DNA from: Afipia felis ATCC 53690
Lineage (GTDB): Bacteria; Pseudomonadota; Alphaproteobacteria; Rhizobiales; Xanthobacteraceae
Assembly (NCBI RefSeq): GCF_000314735.2
Contig: NZ_KB375270.1
Coordinates: forward strand, 3,602,001 to 3,666,000
Reading direction: 5' to 3'
DNA: 64,000 bases
Below, piece after piece: positions 55,354 through 64,000 of this stretch. Every line of letters starts with the position of its first letter. The stretch's first letter is position 1. A program made the translations under genes and the position numbers. The notes beneath the pieces were generated by a model. It saw only the letters and a program-made list of their open reading frames with translations. It was not told the DNA's origin and ran no database searches.

Positions 55354-55758
55354 ATGGCTGTGGTTGAGGATAACCATGTCGGAGAAACGCTGGATTTGAT
55401 GGGACGGTTACAGGTTGTCCTGACGCGGATGGATCTCGATTGCAACTGTCGCGAAATTCTAAGCGAGGCTCTGGAGCGTTTCTCGGATCTTGAGTCGCGG
55501 CGTCTTTCGAGGCGATCACTGCTTCGTGCGCGCGACCACAAGGATCGTATCGACGCCCTTCTCATGCTGCTCTCGGATCTCGATCAGCTGACCGAGAACG
55601 AGAAGGATCGCACGGTTTTCGTGGAAATGGCGCTTTTATTTGAAGAGATTGGCCGTTCTGCAGAGGCTGGCGCGGCTGCCTTGCGCAGCATCGATCCGCA
55701 GAATCTGAATTGCCGACGCGATGATCTCGCCCGTGCAGTCAGCGTGCTCCGGCGATAG
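55354..55758 (+). CDS. Small helical protein of unknown function in the ubi operon
   Basis: A 134-residue acidic, predicted all-helical protein with a good ribosome site (GGAAGGGAG) 17 nt after ubiV. Two cysteines lie in DLDCNCREIL. I recognise no family. Its end is 9 nt from the convergent hemN. The operon position suggests a role in anaerobic quinone synthesis or its regulation, which is inference. Confidence 0.65.
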   Translation: MAVVEDNHVGETLDLMGRLQVVLTRMDLDCNCREILSEALERFSDLESRRLSRRSLLRARDHKDRIDALLMLLSDLDQLTENEKDRTVFVEMALLFEEIGRSAEAGAAALRSIDPQNLNCRRDDLARAVSVLRR

Positions 55759-55767
55759 TCGTCGGGT

Positions 55768-57117
55768 TCAGACTGCCCGGCTATAGACCGGGCCGGACGG
55801 CCCGAGATGAGCGTCGAAGGCAGAAGCGACGCTGCGCACGAGATGCCGTGCGTCATCCTTGACCGAAAGCACCGGTCCCTCGAGGCAAGCGACACCGTCG
55901 TCGATCAACATGTGCAGGCGCTCTGAGTGAAGCACAGTCTCCGGCATCGTGCCGTATTTTGTGCAAACCTGTTTCAGATCGACACGAAAATCGCACATGA
56001 TCCGCTCAATGATCTCTGCGCGCAGGCGATCGTCGGCGGTCAGCGTATAACCTTTCCGGATAGCCAGGTTGCCTTCACGGATTTGCGCACAATAGGCCCG
56101 CGGTGCAACCTCGTTCTGGACGTAACCTTGATTCAATCGTCCGATGGCGCTTGCGCCAAAGCCAATCAGGATATCGCTGCTGTCGGTCGTGTAGCCCTGA
56201 AAGTTTCGATGGAGATGCCCCTCCGCCTGTGCCGTTGCAAGGCTGTCGTTCGGAAGGGCAAAATGGTCAAGGCCAATCTGTCGATAGCCCGCGTTGGTCA
56301 AGCAATAGGCAATCATGTTCGCCTGAAGGTAGCGCTTCGTTCCGTCCGGAAGTGCGGCTTCGTCTATCTTGCGCTGATGCTTCTTGAACGTCGGGACGTG
56401 AGCATAACCGAAGACGGAAAGACGATTGGGACGGAGCTGCAGGCATTTTTGGGCGGTATCGAAGCACGATGCGACTGTTTGAAGGGGTAAGCCATATATC
56501 AGATCGAAATTGATGCTGCGGATGCCGGCTGCTCGCAATCCATCGGTCACTGCGGCGGTGTCTTCGAAGCTCTGAATGCGGTTGATGGCTAGCTGTACTG
56601 CGGGGTCGAAACTCTGAACACCGAGGCTGGCCCGCGTGATGCCGCTCGCGCTGAGTTCGAGTGACATTTCGCGGGTGAGCCTGCGCGGGTCGATCTCGAT
56701 GGCGATTTCGGCGCCGGACAGAAAACTGAACTTCTGTCTCAGAAAATCAACGAGTCCTGAGAATTGAGCCGGCGTCATGATCGTCGGTGTTCCGCCGCCG
56801 AAATGGACTGAACCGACCTTCGGTGTCTGTCCGATATGGCTCGCCACCATATCGATTTCTTGCCGCAGCGCTGCGAGATATTCGGCGACGGGCTCATTGC
56901 GCCGAACGATGGTGGTGTTGCAACCGCAATACCAGCACATGGATTGGCAGAACGGGATATGCAGATAGAGCGATATCGTTTTCCCGTGAGGAATTTCTGC
57001 CAGCCAGCGGCCGTAAGTGTGCCGGGTGATCGAATCGGAGAAATGCGGTGCGGTTGGATAGCTCGTATAACGCGGCAGGCGCTCCTCGCCATACCGGCTA
57101 TTCAGGTCGGGTCGCAT
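55768..57117 (-). CDS. hemN: Oxygen-independent coproporphyrinogen III oxidase HemN
   Basis: A 449-residue radical-SAM enzyme making protoporphyrinogen precursor for heme without oxygen. The cluster motif is CQSMCWYCGCNT (CxxxCxxC plus the fourth Cys of HemN), preceded by RYTSYPTAPHF, the typical N-terminal signature. The start at ATG 57117 is set by family alignment; the frame extends upstream to 57204. It lies downstream of moeA, probably in one operon behind the box at 58578. Confidence 0.9.
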   Translation of the reverse strand: MRPDLNSRYGEERLPRYTSYPTAPHFSDSITRHTYGRWLAEIPHGKTISLYLHIPFCQSMCWYCGCNTTIVRRNEPVAEYLAALRQEIDMVASHIGQTPKVGSVHFGGGTPTIMTPAQFSGLVDFLRQKFSFLSGAEIAIEIDPRRLTREMSLELSASGITRASLGVQSFDPAVQLAINRIQSFEDTAAVTDGLRAAGIRSINFDLIYGLPLQTVASCFDTAQKCLQLRPNRLSVFGYAHVPTFKKHQRKIDEAALPDGTKRYLQANMIAYCLTNAGYRQIGLDHFALPNDSLATAQAEGHLHRNFQGYTTDSSDILIGFGASAIGRLNQGYVQNEVAPRAYCAQIREGNLAIRKGYTLTADDRLRAEIIERIMCDFRVDLKQVCTKYGTMPETVLHSERLHMLIDDGVACLEGPVLSVKDDARHLVRSVASAFDAHLGPSGPVYSRAV

Positions 57118-57169
57118 ATGGATGATGGAGGGAAGGGTCACGTGCGGGCCTCGCCATGCACAACTGAAA

Positions 57170-58486
57170 TCAGTGTTTTGTGAGGGGAAACCATTCGACG
57201 GCATCGCCGCGCTTGATGTCTGCGCGATGAGGACCGATCACGACAAATCCTTCGGCCCTGCTCAGAAGAGCGAGTTTTCCGGAATTGGCTTTTGGCAGCA
57301 AATCCACGATTGGGGCTCCATTGGCACTGTAGCCGGTGAGAATGGCGGGCAGATAGGTTGACCGGCCAGGATGCGATGGCCAGACAAAATTCGCGATCGC
57401 AGGAGATGCAGGTTCTATCGGCTGCCTCAGGCCGGCCCACGTTCCCAACAGTCCCTCAACCACGGCACAAAACGTGGTGAAGACCGCGCCGGGATTGCCC
57501 GGGAGGCCGATATAAGCGGCTTGGCCGACCCGGCCGAGCGTGAGTGGTTTTCCTGGTTTGATCGCAACGCCGGAGACTACGATAGCCCCTTCGCACTGGC
57601 GAACAACGTCAGCCATATGGTCTTCGTCACCGACAGAAACGCCGCCCGTGGTAATCACCACGTCGGCATTCGCAATTGCATCACGCATGCGGGCGGACAA
57701 GGCTTTCGGGTCGTCATGGCAGGACCCAAGGTCGACAACGCTGATCCAGGCTTTATCCAACAGGCCGCGCAGAATGTAGCGATTGGAATTATAGATTTCG
57801 CCCAACGCGATGGTTTCACCGGGCTGGCGCAATTCTGACCCCGTCGAAAAGATGGCGACGCGGAGTTTCCTGAACACCTCGATCTTTGCTAGTCCAGCTG
57901 ATGCAGTGACGCCCATTGCGCGCGGGTCCATCAGGCTGCCGCGAGTTATCAATGTAGCGCCAGCTTGAACGTCCTCGCCGCGAAGCCTGATATTTTCACC
58001 GCGCTGCGGAAGCCGAGAGATGACGATTGTATCACCCTCACGCTTGATCTCCTCCTGAGCGATAACAGTGTTCGCCCCGGGCGGAATTGGTGCTCCGGTT
58101 AGAATCCGGATCGCAGTGCCAGCCTGCACGGCAATTTCTTTTTCCGTTCGGCTGGCGGCGACCCGTCCGATGACAGTCAGTCGGACTGGCAGAAAGCCAT
58201 TGAGATCGTCGACGTTGACTGCATAGCCATCCATCGCGCTGTGATCGAAACGGGGCAGCGGCGTCGGGGCCGTGAGAGGTTGCGCAAGAACCCGTCCGGA
58301 GGCGTCCTGCAAATCCACGGTTTCCACCTCTATCGGAAGCCTCAGCCTCATTCCTTTCTGGATCGCGAGATCCACCGGAATCAACCTGTCGTTCTTTCGA
58401 TCGGCCGGCTGAGTAAGGCTTTCGTGCGGGTCAGAGCGGCGCTGTGGAGCGGCCGAAATCTCCGGCGATTCGTAAGGATGCTCCAT
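57170..58486 (-). CDS. moeA: Molybdopterin molybdenumtransferase MoeA
   Basis: A 438-residue MoeA that inserts molybdenum into adenylated molybdopterin. Signature regions are PRFDHSAMDGYAV, GVSVGDEDHMAD and GLPGNPGAVF. It has an unusual N-terminal extension of about 35 charged residues. ATG 58486 is preferred over GTG 58492 because GGAG lies 8 nt before it. It supplies cofactor for the Nar and Nap reductases encoded nearby and is probably a second, anaerobic copy. Confidence 0.9.
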   Translation of the reverse strand: MEHPYESPEISAAPQRRSDPHESLTQPADRKNDRLIPVDLAIQKGMRLRLPIEVETVDLQDASGRVLAQPLTAPTPLPRFDHSAMDGYAVNVDDLNGFLPVRLTVIGRVAASRTEKEIAVQAGTAIRILTGAPIPPGANTVIAQEEIKREGDTIVISRLPQRGENIRLRGEDVQAGATLITRGSLMDPRAMGVTASAGLAKIEVFRKLRVAIFSTGSELRQPGETIALGEIYNSNRYILRGLLDKAWISVVDLGSCHDDPKALSARMRDAIANADVVITTGGVSVGDEDHMADVVRQCEGAIVVSGVAIKPGKPLTLGRVGQAAYIGLPGNPGAVFTTFCAVVEGLLGTWAGLRQPIEPASPAIANFVWPSHPGRSTYLPAILTGYSANGAPIVDLLPKANSGKLALLSRAEGFVVIGPHRADIKRGDAVEWFPLTKH

Positions 58487-58577
58487 CTGCACGCTCCATA
58501 TGTCTTGCAGAGAGCGTAGCTCGATCCCGCAAGAGACTGCCGCGGGACAGCATTTAGCAGGCCTCCCGCCGCGTGCC

Positions 58578-58591
58578 TTGCGTTAGCGCAA
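58578..58591. promoter_or_regulatory. FNR/FixK2-type box upstream of moeA-hemN
   Basis: TTGCGTTAGCGCAA: a perfect palindrome TTGCG-N4-CGCAA, matching the Bradyrhizobium FixK2 form TTG(A/C)-N6-(T/G)CAA. It is 92 nt upstream of the moeA start. Confidence 0.65.
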
Positions 58592-58707
58592 AATCGTCCT
58601 GCCATTTCGCAATGGCCGGGCGACCGGATATCAATTCAGGCGCCGTTCGGAGGAGGCAGTGTCATGACGCAGGAATTGCCCCGAATTTCTCGAGGATTCT
58701 CGGCGGT

Positions 58708-59406
58708 TCATGATGTTGGATCGTCGATGAGCCGTTGAGGGCGCGCGAAGAGAATGAGTTGTTCTTTATCGTCGATGACGATTTCACGCCCTCTAATTCG
58801 CACGCCGTGTTCCGTCAGACAGGCAAGGCTTCGCGACAGATTTTCCCGCGTGGTGCCGATATGCGATGCCAGCGTGCTGCGGTCGAAGGGGACGACGACG
58901 TTTTTCTGCGGAGTATTTTTTTGGGCTTCAGTCAGGATCCAATTGGCCAGCCGCTCGACGCTGGACCTTGCCATATATCCTTTGAGCTTCTTGACGGAGC
59001 CGCGGTAGGCGAGTGCAAGTTCGGTAGCGATCATGCGGGCGAAGGCGACATCCTGATCGAAAACCTCGCGGATGCGCTTCGCCGGAATCAGCAAAACGCG
59101 CGATTCGACCAGCGTTCTTACCGAACTCAAATAGGGCTGTTCGCTGACAATGGCTGCGGGAATGAACGTGGAGACCGGGTGGACTAATGAGATTCCACAT
59201 TCGCCGCCATCCTGTTCGGTATAGATTTCGGCGAGGCCATCGATCAGCACATGCAGGAAGTCAGCCTGGGTACCTTCATGTGTCAAAACGACCCCGGCTG
59301 GAAACTTCTGCAGCAAAGCAGCATCCAGCAATCGCTCCAGGTTCTCCGGACGCATTCCGGAAAACAGCGATAGCTCTTTCAGCTGTTCGATATCTTGATG
59401 GCGCAA
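58708..59406 (-). CDS. Crp/Fnr-family transcriptional regulator
   Basis: A 232-residue regulator with a cyclic-nucleotide-like sensor domain and a C-terminal helix-turn-helix (STLASHIGTTRENLSRSL). The recognition helix has E-x-x-S-R, the FNR-type specificity for TTGAT half-sites. It lacks the N-terminal cysteine cluster of oxygen-sensing FNR, so it resembles the NnrR/DNR/NarR type that responds to nitrogen oxides, or FixK. It is divergent from narK and has a candidate box of its own. Confidence 0.88.
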   Translation of the reverse strand: MRHQDIEQLKELSLFSGMRPENLERLLDAALLQKFPAGVVLTHEGTQADFLHVLIDGLAEIYTEQDGGECGISLVHPVSTFIPAAIVSEQPYLSSVRTLVESRVLLIPAKRIREVFDQDVAFARMIATELALAYRGSVKKLKGYMARSSVERLANWILTEAQKNTPQKNVVVPFDRSTLASHIGTTRENLSRSLACLTEHGVRIRGREIVIDDKEQLILFARPQRLIDDPTS

Positions 59407-59437
59407 CGCCAGTGCTCCGCTTCATGATGGATGAAGT

Positions 59438-59451
59438 GTGATTTTTATCAA
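59438..59451. promoter_or_regulatory. FNR-like box upstream of the Crp/Fnr gene
   Basis: GTGATTTTTATCAA on the plus strand (TTGAT-N4-ATCAC on the other) differs from the FNR consensus by one base. It is 32 nt upstream of the regulator start, suggesting auto- or cross-regulation. Confidence 0.5.
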
Positions 59452-59540
59452 TTTCAAGTACGGCAAGCGTCACGTTTCTAAGAGTATAGGATCACACAAG
59501 GGTGTGTACTTTCATATAAGTCAGGGCCGATGATCTTGGC

Positions 59541-59554
59541 TTGATCCAACGCAA
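59541..59554. promoter_or_regulatory. FixK2-like box upstream of narK
   Basis: TTGATCCAACGCAA fits TTG(A/C)-N6-(T/G)CAA. It is 57 nt upstream of the narK start codon and could place narK-narG under low-oxygen control. Confidence 0.5.
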
Positions 59555-59610
59555 ATCAATTCCATGGCCCGGAAAGCAATCTCCGATCGAAACTGATTTG
59601 GAGATGCTCT

Positions 59611-62352
59611 GTGGGTGGACCCAGTCAAGGTAGCGCAACGCGAGGGCGGGCGCTTTGGCTTTCAACGATCTCGTTCACGATCTGCTTTGCGGTCTGGACG
59701 ATCTTTTCCATCATCGGCATCAGCATCAAGCAGAAGCTCGGTCTCAACGAGACTGAGTTCGGCCTGTTGGTTGGCTTGCCGATCCTGAGCGGATCGCTTA
59801 TTCGCCTCGTCCTCGGAGCGTGGACCGATCAGTATGGCGGGCGCCGCGTCAATACCATCGTGATGCTTGCGGCTGCGGTGGCGACTTACTTCCTCACCTG
59901 GGCGCACACCTATCCGCAATTTTTGATCGCCGCGTTCTTCGTCGGTATTGCGGGCGGCTCGTTCGCGGTCGGCGTCGCCTATGTCTCCCGGTTCTATCCG
60001 GCTGGGAAGCAGGGCACTGCGCTTGGCATTTTTGGCGCAGGCAATGTTGGTTCCGCGGTCACCAAGCTCCTTGCGCCGTTCGTCATGGTCGCGTTCGGCT
60101 GGCAGGCGGTCGCGCAGGTCTGGGCTGTGGTTCTTGCGGTGATGGCGGTCATCTTCTGGATCTTCGCGGAGGAAGATCCGGTGATGCGCGAACGGCGCGC
60201 GCGCGGCGAAAAGCCGAAGAGCATGTGGCTCGAATTCGCCCCGCTCAAGAATATTCAGGTCTGGCGCTTCTCGCTCTATTACTTCTTCGTGTTCGGTGCA
60301 TTCGTGGCGCTCGCACTGTGGCTGCCGCAGTACCTCATCAATGTTTACGGCGTCGATCTCAAGGCCGCCGGCATGATCGCGGCGATGTTTTCGATCCCGG
60401 CGTCGATCTTTCGTGCCTATGGCGGCCATCTCGCTGACCGCTACGGCGCGCGGCGGGTGATGTACTGGTCGCTTCTGGTTGGCGTCGCCTGCACCTTCAT
60501 CCTGTCCTATCCGCCGACGGATTACGTGGTGCGGACCGTGACCGGCTCGATGGGCTTCCATCTCGAAATGGGCGTGGTGCCGTTCACGGTGACGGTGTTC
60601 GTGCTCGGTTTCTTCATGGCGCTGGGCAAGGCGGCGGTGTTCAGGCACATCCCGGTTTATTACCCCAACAATGTTGGCGTGGTCGGCGGCCTTGTCGGCA
60701 TGATCGGCGGCCTCGGTGGTTTCGTGCTGCCGATAGCTTTCGGCGCGCTGAATGATCTGACCGGGTTGTGGACCAGCTGCTTTATGCTGCTGTTCCTTAT
60801 CGTCACCGTCTCGCTGCTCTGGATGCATCTGGCTGTGCGGCAGATGGAGCGCGGCCTCGCCGGCGAGGCGCTGAGGAAGCTGCCGCAATTCCCCGAAATG
60901 GAGGAGATCCACAAGCCCGAGCACATCGGCGCTTTGGCTGGCGTCGTGCTCACCGACTGGCGGCCGGAGGATCGCGAGTTCTGGGAAACCAAGGGGCGCG
61001 CTATCGCGCGGCGCAATCTGTGGATTTCAATTCCGGCGCTGCTGCTGTCGTTCGCCATCTGGCAGGTCTGGTCGGTGGTGGTGGCGAAGCTGCCTTCGGT
61101 CGGGTTCAAGTTCACCACGGCGGAGTTGTTCTGGCTGGCGGCGCTGCCGGGTATCTCCGGCGCGGTGCTGCGCGTGTTCTACTCGTTCATGGTGCCGATT
61201 TTCGGCGGGCGACTATGGACGACGCTGGCGACATGGTCGCTGATGATCCCGGCGGTCGGCATCGGCTATGCGGTGCAGAACCCTTCGACACCTTACGTCG
61301 TGTTCCTGGCACTGGCGCTGTTATGCGGCTTCGGCGGCGGCAACTTTGCGTCCTCGATGGCCAATATCTCCTTTTTCTTCCCGCGTGCCGAGAAAGGCAA
61401 CGCGCTCGCGCTGAATGCCGGCCTCGGCAATCTGGGCGTCAGCGTGGTGCAGTTCGTGGTGCCGCTCGTCATTACGGTTGGCGTACTCGGCTGGTTCGGC
61501 GGCGACCCGGTGATGGTGGCGGACGGCCCACGTCAGGTGCCGATGTGGCTGCAGAACGCCGGGTTCGTCTGGGTGCCCTTCATCGCCGCCAGCGCATTCG
61601 CTGCGTGGTTCGGCATGAACGATATCGCCTCAGCCAAGGCTTCGTTCTCCGATCAGGCGGTGATCTTCCAGCGCAAGCATAACTGGGTGATGTGCTGGCT
61701 CTACACCGGCACGTTCGGCTCCTTCATCGGTTACTCCGCGGGCTTCCCGCTGCTGGCGAAGGTTCTGTTCCCGAACATCAATGTGTTGCCGTTCGTCTTC
61801 CTCGGGCCGCTGGTCGGCGCGCTGTCGCGCTCGGCGACCGGCTGGATCGCGGACAAGTGGGGCGGCGGCCGCGTCACGCTGTGGGTGTTCGTGACGATGA
61901 TGGCGGGCGTACTCGGGATTCTCTACTTCACCGGCATCAGGGAGCAGCCCGGCGCGTTCTGGGGATTCTTCGCGATGTTCCTCCTGATGTTCTTCGCCAC
62001 CGGCGTCGGCAATGCGTCGACCTTCCAGATGATCCCGAACATCATGCGCAAAGAGATGGATCGCCTGATGCCGGAAGCCGACGCTGTCGCTCGCGCACGT
62101 CAGACGGAGAAGGAATCCGCCGCGATTACCGGATTTACCTCGGCGATCGCCGCATTCGGCGCGTTCTTCATCCCGAAGTCGTTCGGTACGTCGATCGACA
62201 TGACCGGCGGCGTGGAAGCGGCGCTGTGGGGATTCTTCATCTTCTACGTCACCTGCGTAGCGATCACCTGGGCTGTCTACACTCGCAAGGGCGGCCTGCT
62301 TCATGACATCGAGCGGCGTGGTGCAACGGCGGTTGCCCAGCCGGCGCAGTAA
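59611..62352 (+). CDS. narK: Fused nitrate/nitrite transporter NarK1-NarK2
   Basis: A 913-residue membrane protein made of two complete MFS transporters of about twelve helices each (roughly residues 15-420 and 465-900). Both halves carry nitrate-porter sequence such as GxGGGxFA: GIAGGSFAVGVAYVS in the first and GFGGGNFASSMANIS in the second. Such fusions, known from Paracoccus, combine a nitrate/proton symporter and a nitrate/nitrite antiporter. GTG 59611 has GGAG 7 nt upstream. It precedes narG by 10 nt. Confidence 0.93.
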   Translation: MGGPSQGSATRGRALWLSTISFTICFAVWTIFSIIGISIKQKLGLNETEFGLLVGLPILSGSLIRLVLGAWTDQYGGRRVNTIVMLAAAVATYFLTWAHTYPQFLIAAFFVGIAGGSFAVGVAYVSRFYPAGKQGTALGIFGAGNVGSAVTKLLAPFVMVAFGWQAVAQVWAVVLAVMAVIFWIFAEEDPVMRERRARGEKPKSMWLEFAPLKNIQVWRFSLYYFFVFGAFVALALWLPQYLINVYGVDLKAAGMIAAMFSIPASIFRAYGGHLADRYGARRVMYWSLLVGVACTFILSYPPTDYVVRTVTGSMGFHLEMGVVPFTVTVFVLGFFMALGKAAVFRHIPVYYPNNVGVVGGLVGMIGGLGGFVLPIAFGALNDLTGLWTSCFMLLFLIVTVSLLWMHLAVRQMERGLAGEALRKLPQFPEMEEIHKPEHIGALAGVVLTDWRPEDREFWETKGRAIARRNLWISIPALLLSFAIWQVWSVVVAKLPSVGFKFTTAELFWLAALPGISGAVLRVFYSFMVPIFGGRLWTTLATWSLMIPAVGIGYAVQNPSTPYVVFLALALLCGFGGGNFASSMANISFFFPRAEKGNALALNAGLGNLGVSVVQFVVPLVITVGVLGWFGGDPVMVADGPRQVPMWLQNAGFVWVPFIAASAFAAWFGMNDIASAKASFSDQAVIFQRKHNWVMCWLYTGTFGSFIGYSAGFPLLAKVLFPNINVLPFVFLGPLVGALSRSATGWIADKWGGGRVTLWVFVTMMAGVLGILYFTGIREQPGAFWGFFAMFLLMFFATGVGNASTFQMIPNIMRKEMDRLMPEADAVARARQTEKESAAITGFTSAIAAFGAFFIPKSFGTSIDMTGGVEAALWGFFIFYVTCVAITWAVYTRKGGLLHDIERRGATAVAQPAQ

Positions 62353-62362
62353 GGAGAGGCTG

Positions 62363-64000
62363 ATGAGCCATTTTCTAGACAGGCTTTCGTTCTTCACGAA
62401 AACCAGAACCGAGTTCGCCGGCGGTCACGGCATCACCACGACGGAAGACAGGTCGTGGGAGGACGGCTACCGCAAGCGCTGGCAGCACGACAAGATCGTG
62501 CGTTCCACGCATGGCGTGAACTGCACGGGCTCCTGCTCGTGGAAGGTCTATGTCAAGGGCGGCATCGTCACCTGGGAAACCCAGCAGACCGACTATCCGC
62601 GCACGCGGCCCGATCTGCCGAACCACGAACCCCGCGGCTGTCCGCGCGGTGCGAGCTATAGCTGGTACCTGTATTCCGGTAACCGCGTGAAATATCCGCT
62701 GGTGCGCTCACGCCTGCTCAAGCTGTGGCGCGCGGCGCGTGCGACGCTGACGCCGGTGGCGGCGTGGAAGTCGATTGTCGAGAATCCAGAAAAACGCGCC
62801 GCCTACACCAAGCGGCGCGGCCTCGGCGGTTTCGTGCGGGCAAACTGGGATGAGGTCAACGAGATCATCGGTGCGGCGAATGCCTACACGGTGAAGGCTC
62901 ATGGTCCGGATCGCGTGTTCGGCTTCTCGCCGATCCCGGCGATGTCGATGGTGAGCTACGCCTCAGGCGCGCGTTACCTGTCGCTGCTCGGCGGCGTCTG
63001 CATGTCATTCTATGACTGGTACTGCGACCTGCCGCCGGCTTCGCCACAGACCTGGGGCGAGCAGACCGACGTTCCGGAAAGCGCCGACTGGTACAATGCG
63101 GGCTTCCTGATCCTGTGGGGCTCCAACGTGCCGCAGACGCGCACGCCGGATGCGCACTTCTACACCGAGGCGCGTTACAAGGGCGCCAAGAGCGTGGTGA
63201 TCTGCCCGGACTATTCCGAGGCGTCGAAATTTGCCGACATGTGGATGTCGCCGAAGCAGGGTACCGATGCGGCGGTGGCGATGGCGATGGGCCATGTCAT
63301 CCTGCGCGAATTCCATATCGACAAGAAGACCGCATATTTTGACGACTATATGCGCCGCTACAGCGACATGCCGATGCTGGTGCGTCTGGTGAAGCAGGGC
63401 GATCATTACATTCCGGATCGCTTCGTGCGCGCGTCGGATTTTGTCGACGGCCTCAACGAGGCCAATAATCCGGAGTGGAAGACAGTCGCCTATGACGAGG
63501 CCAGTGGCGGCATCGTTGCGCCGAATGGCTCGATTGGTTTCCGCTGGGGCGAGAAGGGCAACTGGAATCTCGAGGAGAAGGCAGCGGGCGGCGATACCAG
63601 GCTGCGAATGTCACTGATGGATATTCAGGACGATGTCGCCAAGGTCGGATTCCCGTATTTCGGTAATCGCGAGCATGACCATTTTCGCGGCACGGATCAT
63701 CCGGGCGTGCTGACCCGCAACATTCCGGTGAAGATGCTGCAACTTGCCGATGGCGAGACGCCGGTTGCTTCGGTGTTTGATCTGTTCGTCGCCAATTACG
63801 GTATCGATCGCGGGCTCGGCGGCGAGAACATCGCCAAGGGTTACGACGAGATCGAGCCCTATACGCCGGCCTGGGCGGAGCAGATCAGCGGCGTGCCGCG
63901 CGAGCAGATCATCACGGTGGCGCGCGAGTTCGCGCGCAATGCCGAGAAGACCAACGGCCGTTCGATGGTGATCGTCGGCGCCGGGCTTAATCACTGGTAC
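62363..64000 (+). CDS. narG: Respiratory nitrate reductase alpha subunit NarG, partial
   Basis: The first 546 residues of the membrane-bound nitrate reductase catalytic subunit; the gene continues past the right edge. AAGGAGAGG precedes ATG 62363. The [4Fe-4S] ligands are visible: His in RSTHGVNCTGSCSWK with two cysteines, and Cys in PRGCPRGAS. The molybdenum-region segment FYDWYCDLPPASPQTWGEQ is present. There is no Tat signal, as usual for cytoplasmic NarG. narHJI are expected beyond the window. Confidence 0.95.
   Translation, partial: MSHFLDRLSFFTKTRTEFAGGHGITTTEDRSWEDGYRKRWQHDKIVRSTHGVNCTGSCSWKVYVKGGIVTWETQQTDYPRTRPDLPNHEPRGCPRGASYSWYLYSGNRVKYPLVRSRLLKLWRAARATLTPVAAWKSIVENPEKRAAYTKRRGLGGFVRANWDEVNEIIGAANAYTVKAHGPDRVFGFSPIPAMSMVSYASGARYLSLLGGVCMSFYDWYCDLPPASPQTWGEQTDVPESADWYNAGFLILWGSNVPQTRTPDAHFYTEARYKGAKSVVICPDYSEASKFADMWMSPKQGTDAAVAMAMGHVILREFHIDKKTAYFDDYMRRYSDMPMLVRLVKQGDHYIPDRFVRASDFVDGLNEANNPEWKTVAYDEASGGIVAPNGSIGFRWGEKGNWNLEEKAAGGDTRLRMSLMDIQDDVAKVGFPYFGNREHDHFRGTDHPGVLTRNIPVKMLQLADGETPVASVFDLFVANYGIDRGLGGENIAKGYDEIEPYTPAWAEQISGVPREQIITVAREFARNAEKTNGRSMVIVGAGLNHWY

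Noticed and set aside
59662..60924. 420-codon minus-strand open frame opposite narK
   Set aside because: Same antisense signature (His/Arg/Glu-rich) over an evident NarK coding sequence.

Overview
The window looks like chromosome from an alphaproteobacterium of the Bradyrhizobium/Afipia/Rhodopseudomonas group. This rests on GC-rich codon use, the gene families present, a SigF-type ECF sigma system, FixK2/FNR-like boxes and rhizobial-type nap/nar genes; the genus is inferred. There are no rRNA or tRNA genes. The content is accessory metabolism plus anaerobic respiration. Both ends are cut inside genes: an ECF sigma factor on the left and narG on the right.

Layout. 0-2.3 kb: an ECF sigma factor diverges from an MXKDX-repeat protein, a cytochrome b and a YedY-like molybdoenzyme. 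Both directions start from exact GTAACC-N16-CGAA promoters of the Caulobacter SigF type. 2.4-11.4 kb: a sirtuin remnant, an amidase/MarR pair, and a complete dipeptide-type ABC importer with an amidohydrolase. 11.4-14.3 kb: a decayed stretch with an IS3-like remnant, a TRIC-family membrane protein and an M20 amidohydrolase.

14.7-29.2 kb is the most unusual region. It encodes a DJ-1-like protein, a taurine/nitrate-type ABC importer (one binding protein broken by a stop codon, one intact), a P450 with a three-cysteine ferredoxin and a phthalate-dioxygenase-type reductase, a GntR regulator, an acyl-CoA-synthetase-like ligase, and a full set of nickel-pincer cofactor genes (larB, larC, larE). Next to these is a LarA-family protein that keeps some active-site residues but appears to lack the cofactor-bearing lysine and one catalytic histidine. 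Near-identical 23-bp operators lie at two promoters of this region, with a related site at a third, which suggests one regulon for an unknown substrate.

29.5-33.7 kb: napEDABC (periplasmic nitrate reductase). 33.8-35.4 kb: an orphan aa3-type oxidase subunit I behind an NsrR-like palindrome. 35.8-43.5 kb: a LacI-regulated ABC importer with HpsN-like, SDR and zinc-type dehydrogenases, probably for sulfonate (dihydroxypropanesulfonate) catabolism. 43.6-45.5 kb: a proline-rich membrane protein, a Gre-type factor and an outer-membrane-protein remnant.

45.5-64 kb is an anaerobic/nitrogen-oxide block. It holds a DUF2249, NnrS-like and Nfu/DUF59 operon behind a second NsrR-like palindrome, a TDT transporter, a ThiO-like oxidase, a UbiD-family decarboxylase, ubiT-ubiU-ubiV (oxygen-independent ubiquinone synthesis), hemN, moeA, a Crp/Fnr regulator, a fused narK1-narK2 and the start of narG. 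Several promoters carry TTG-N8-CAA boxes. Together these supply heme, molybdenum cofactor, quinone, nitrate transport and reduction without oxygen.
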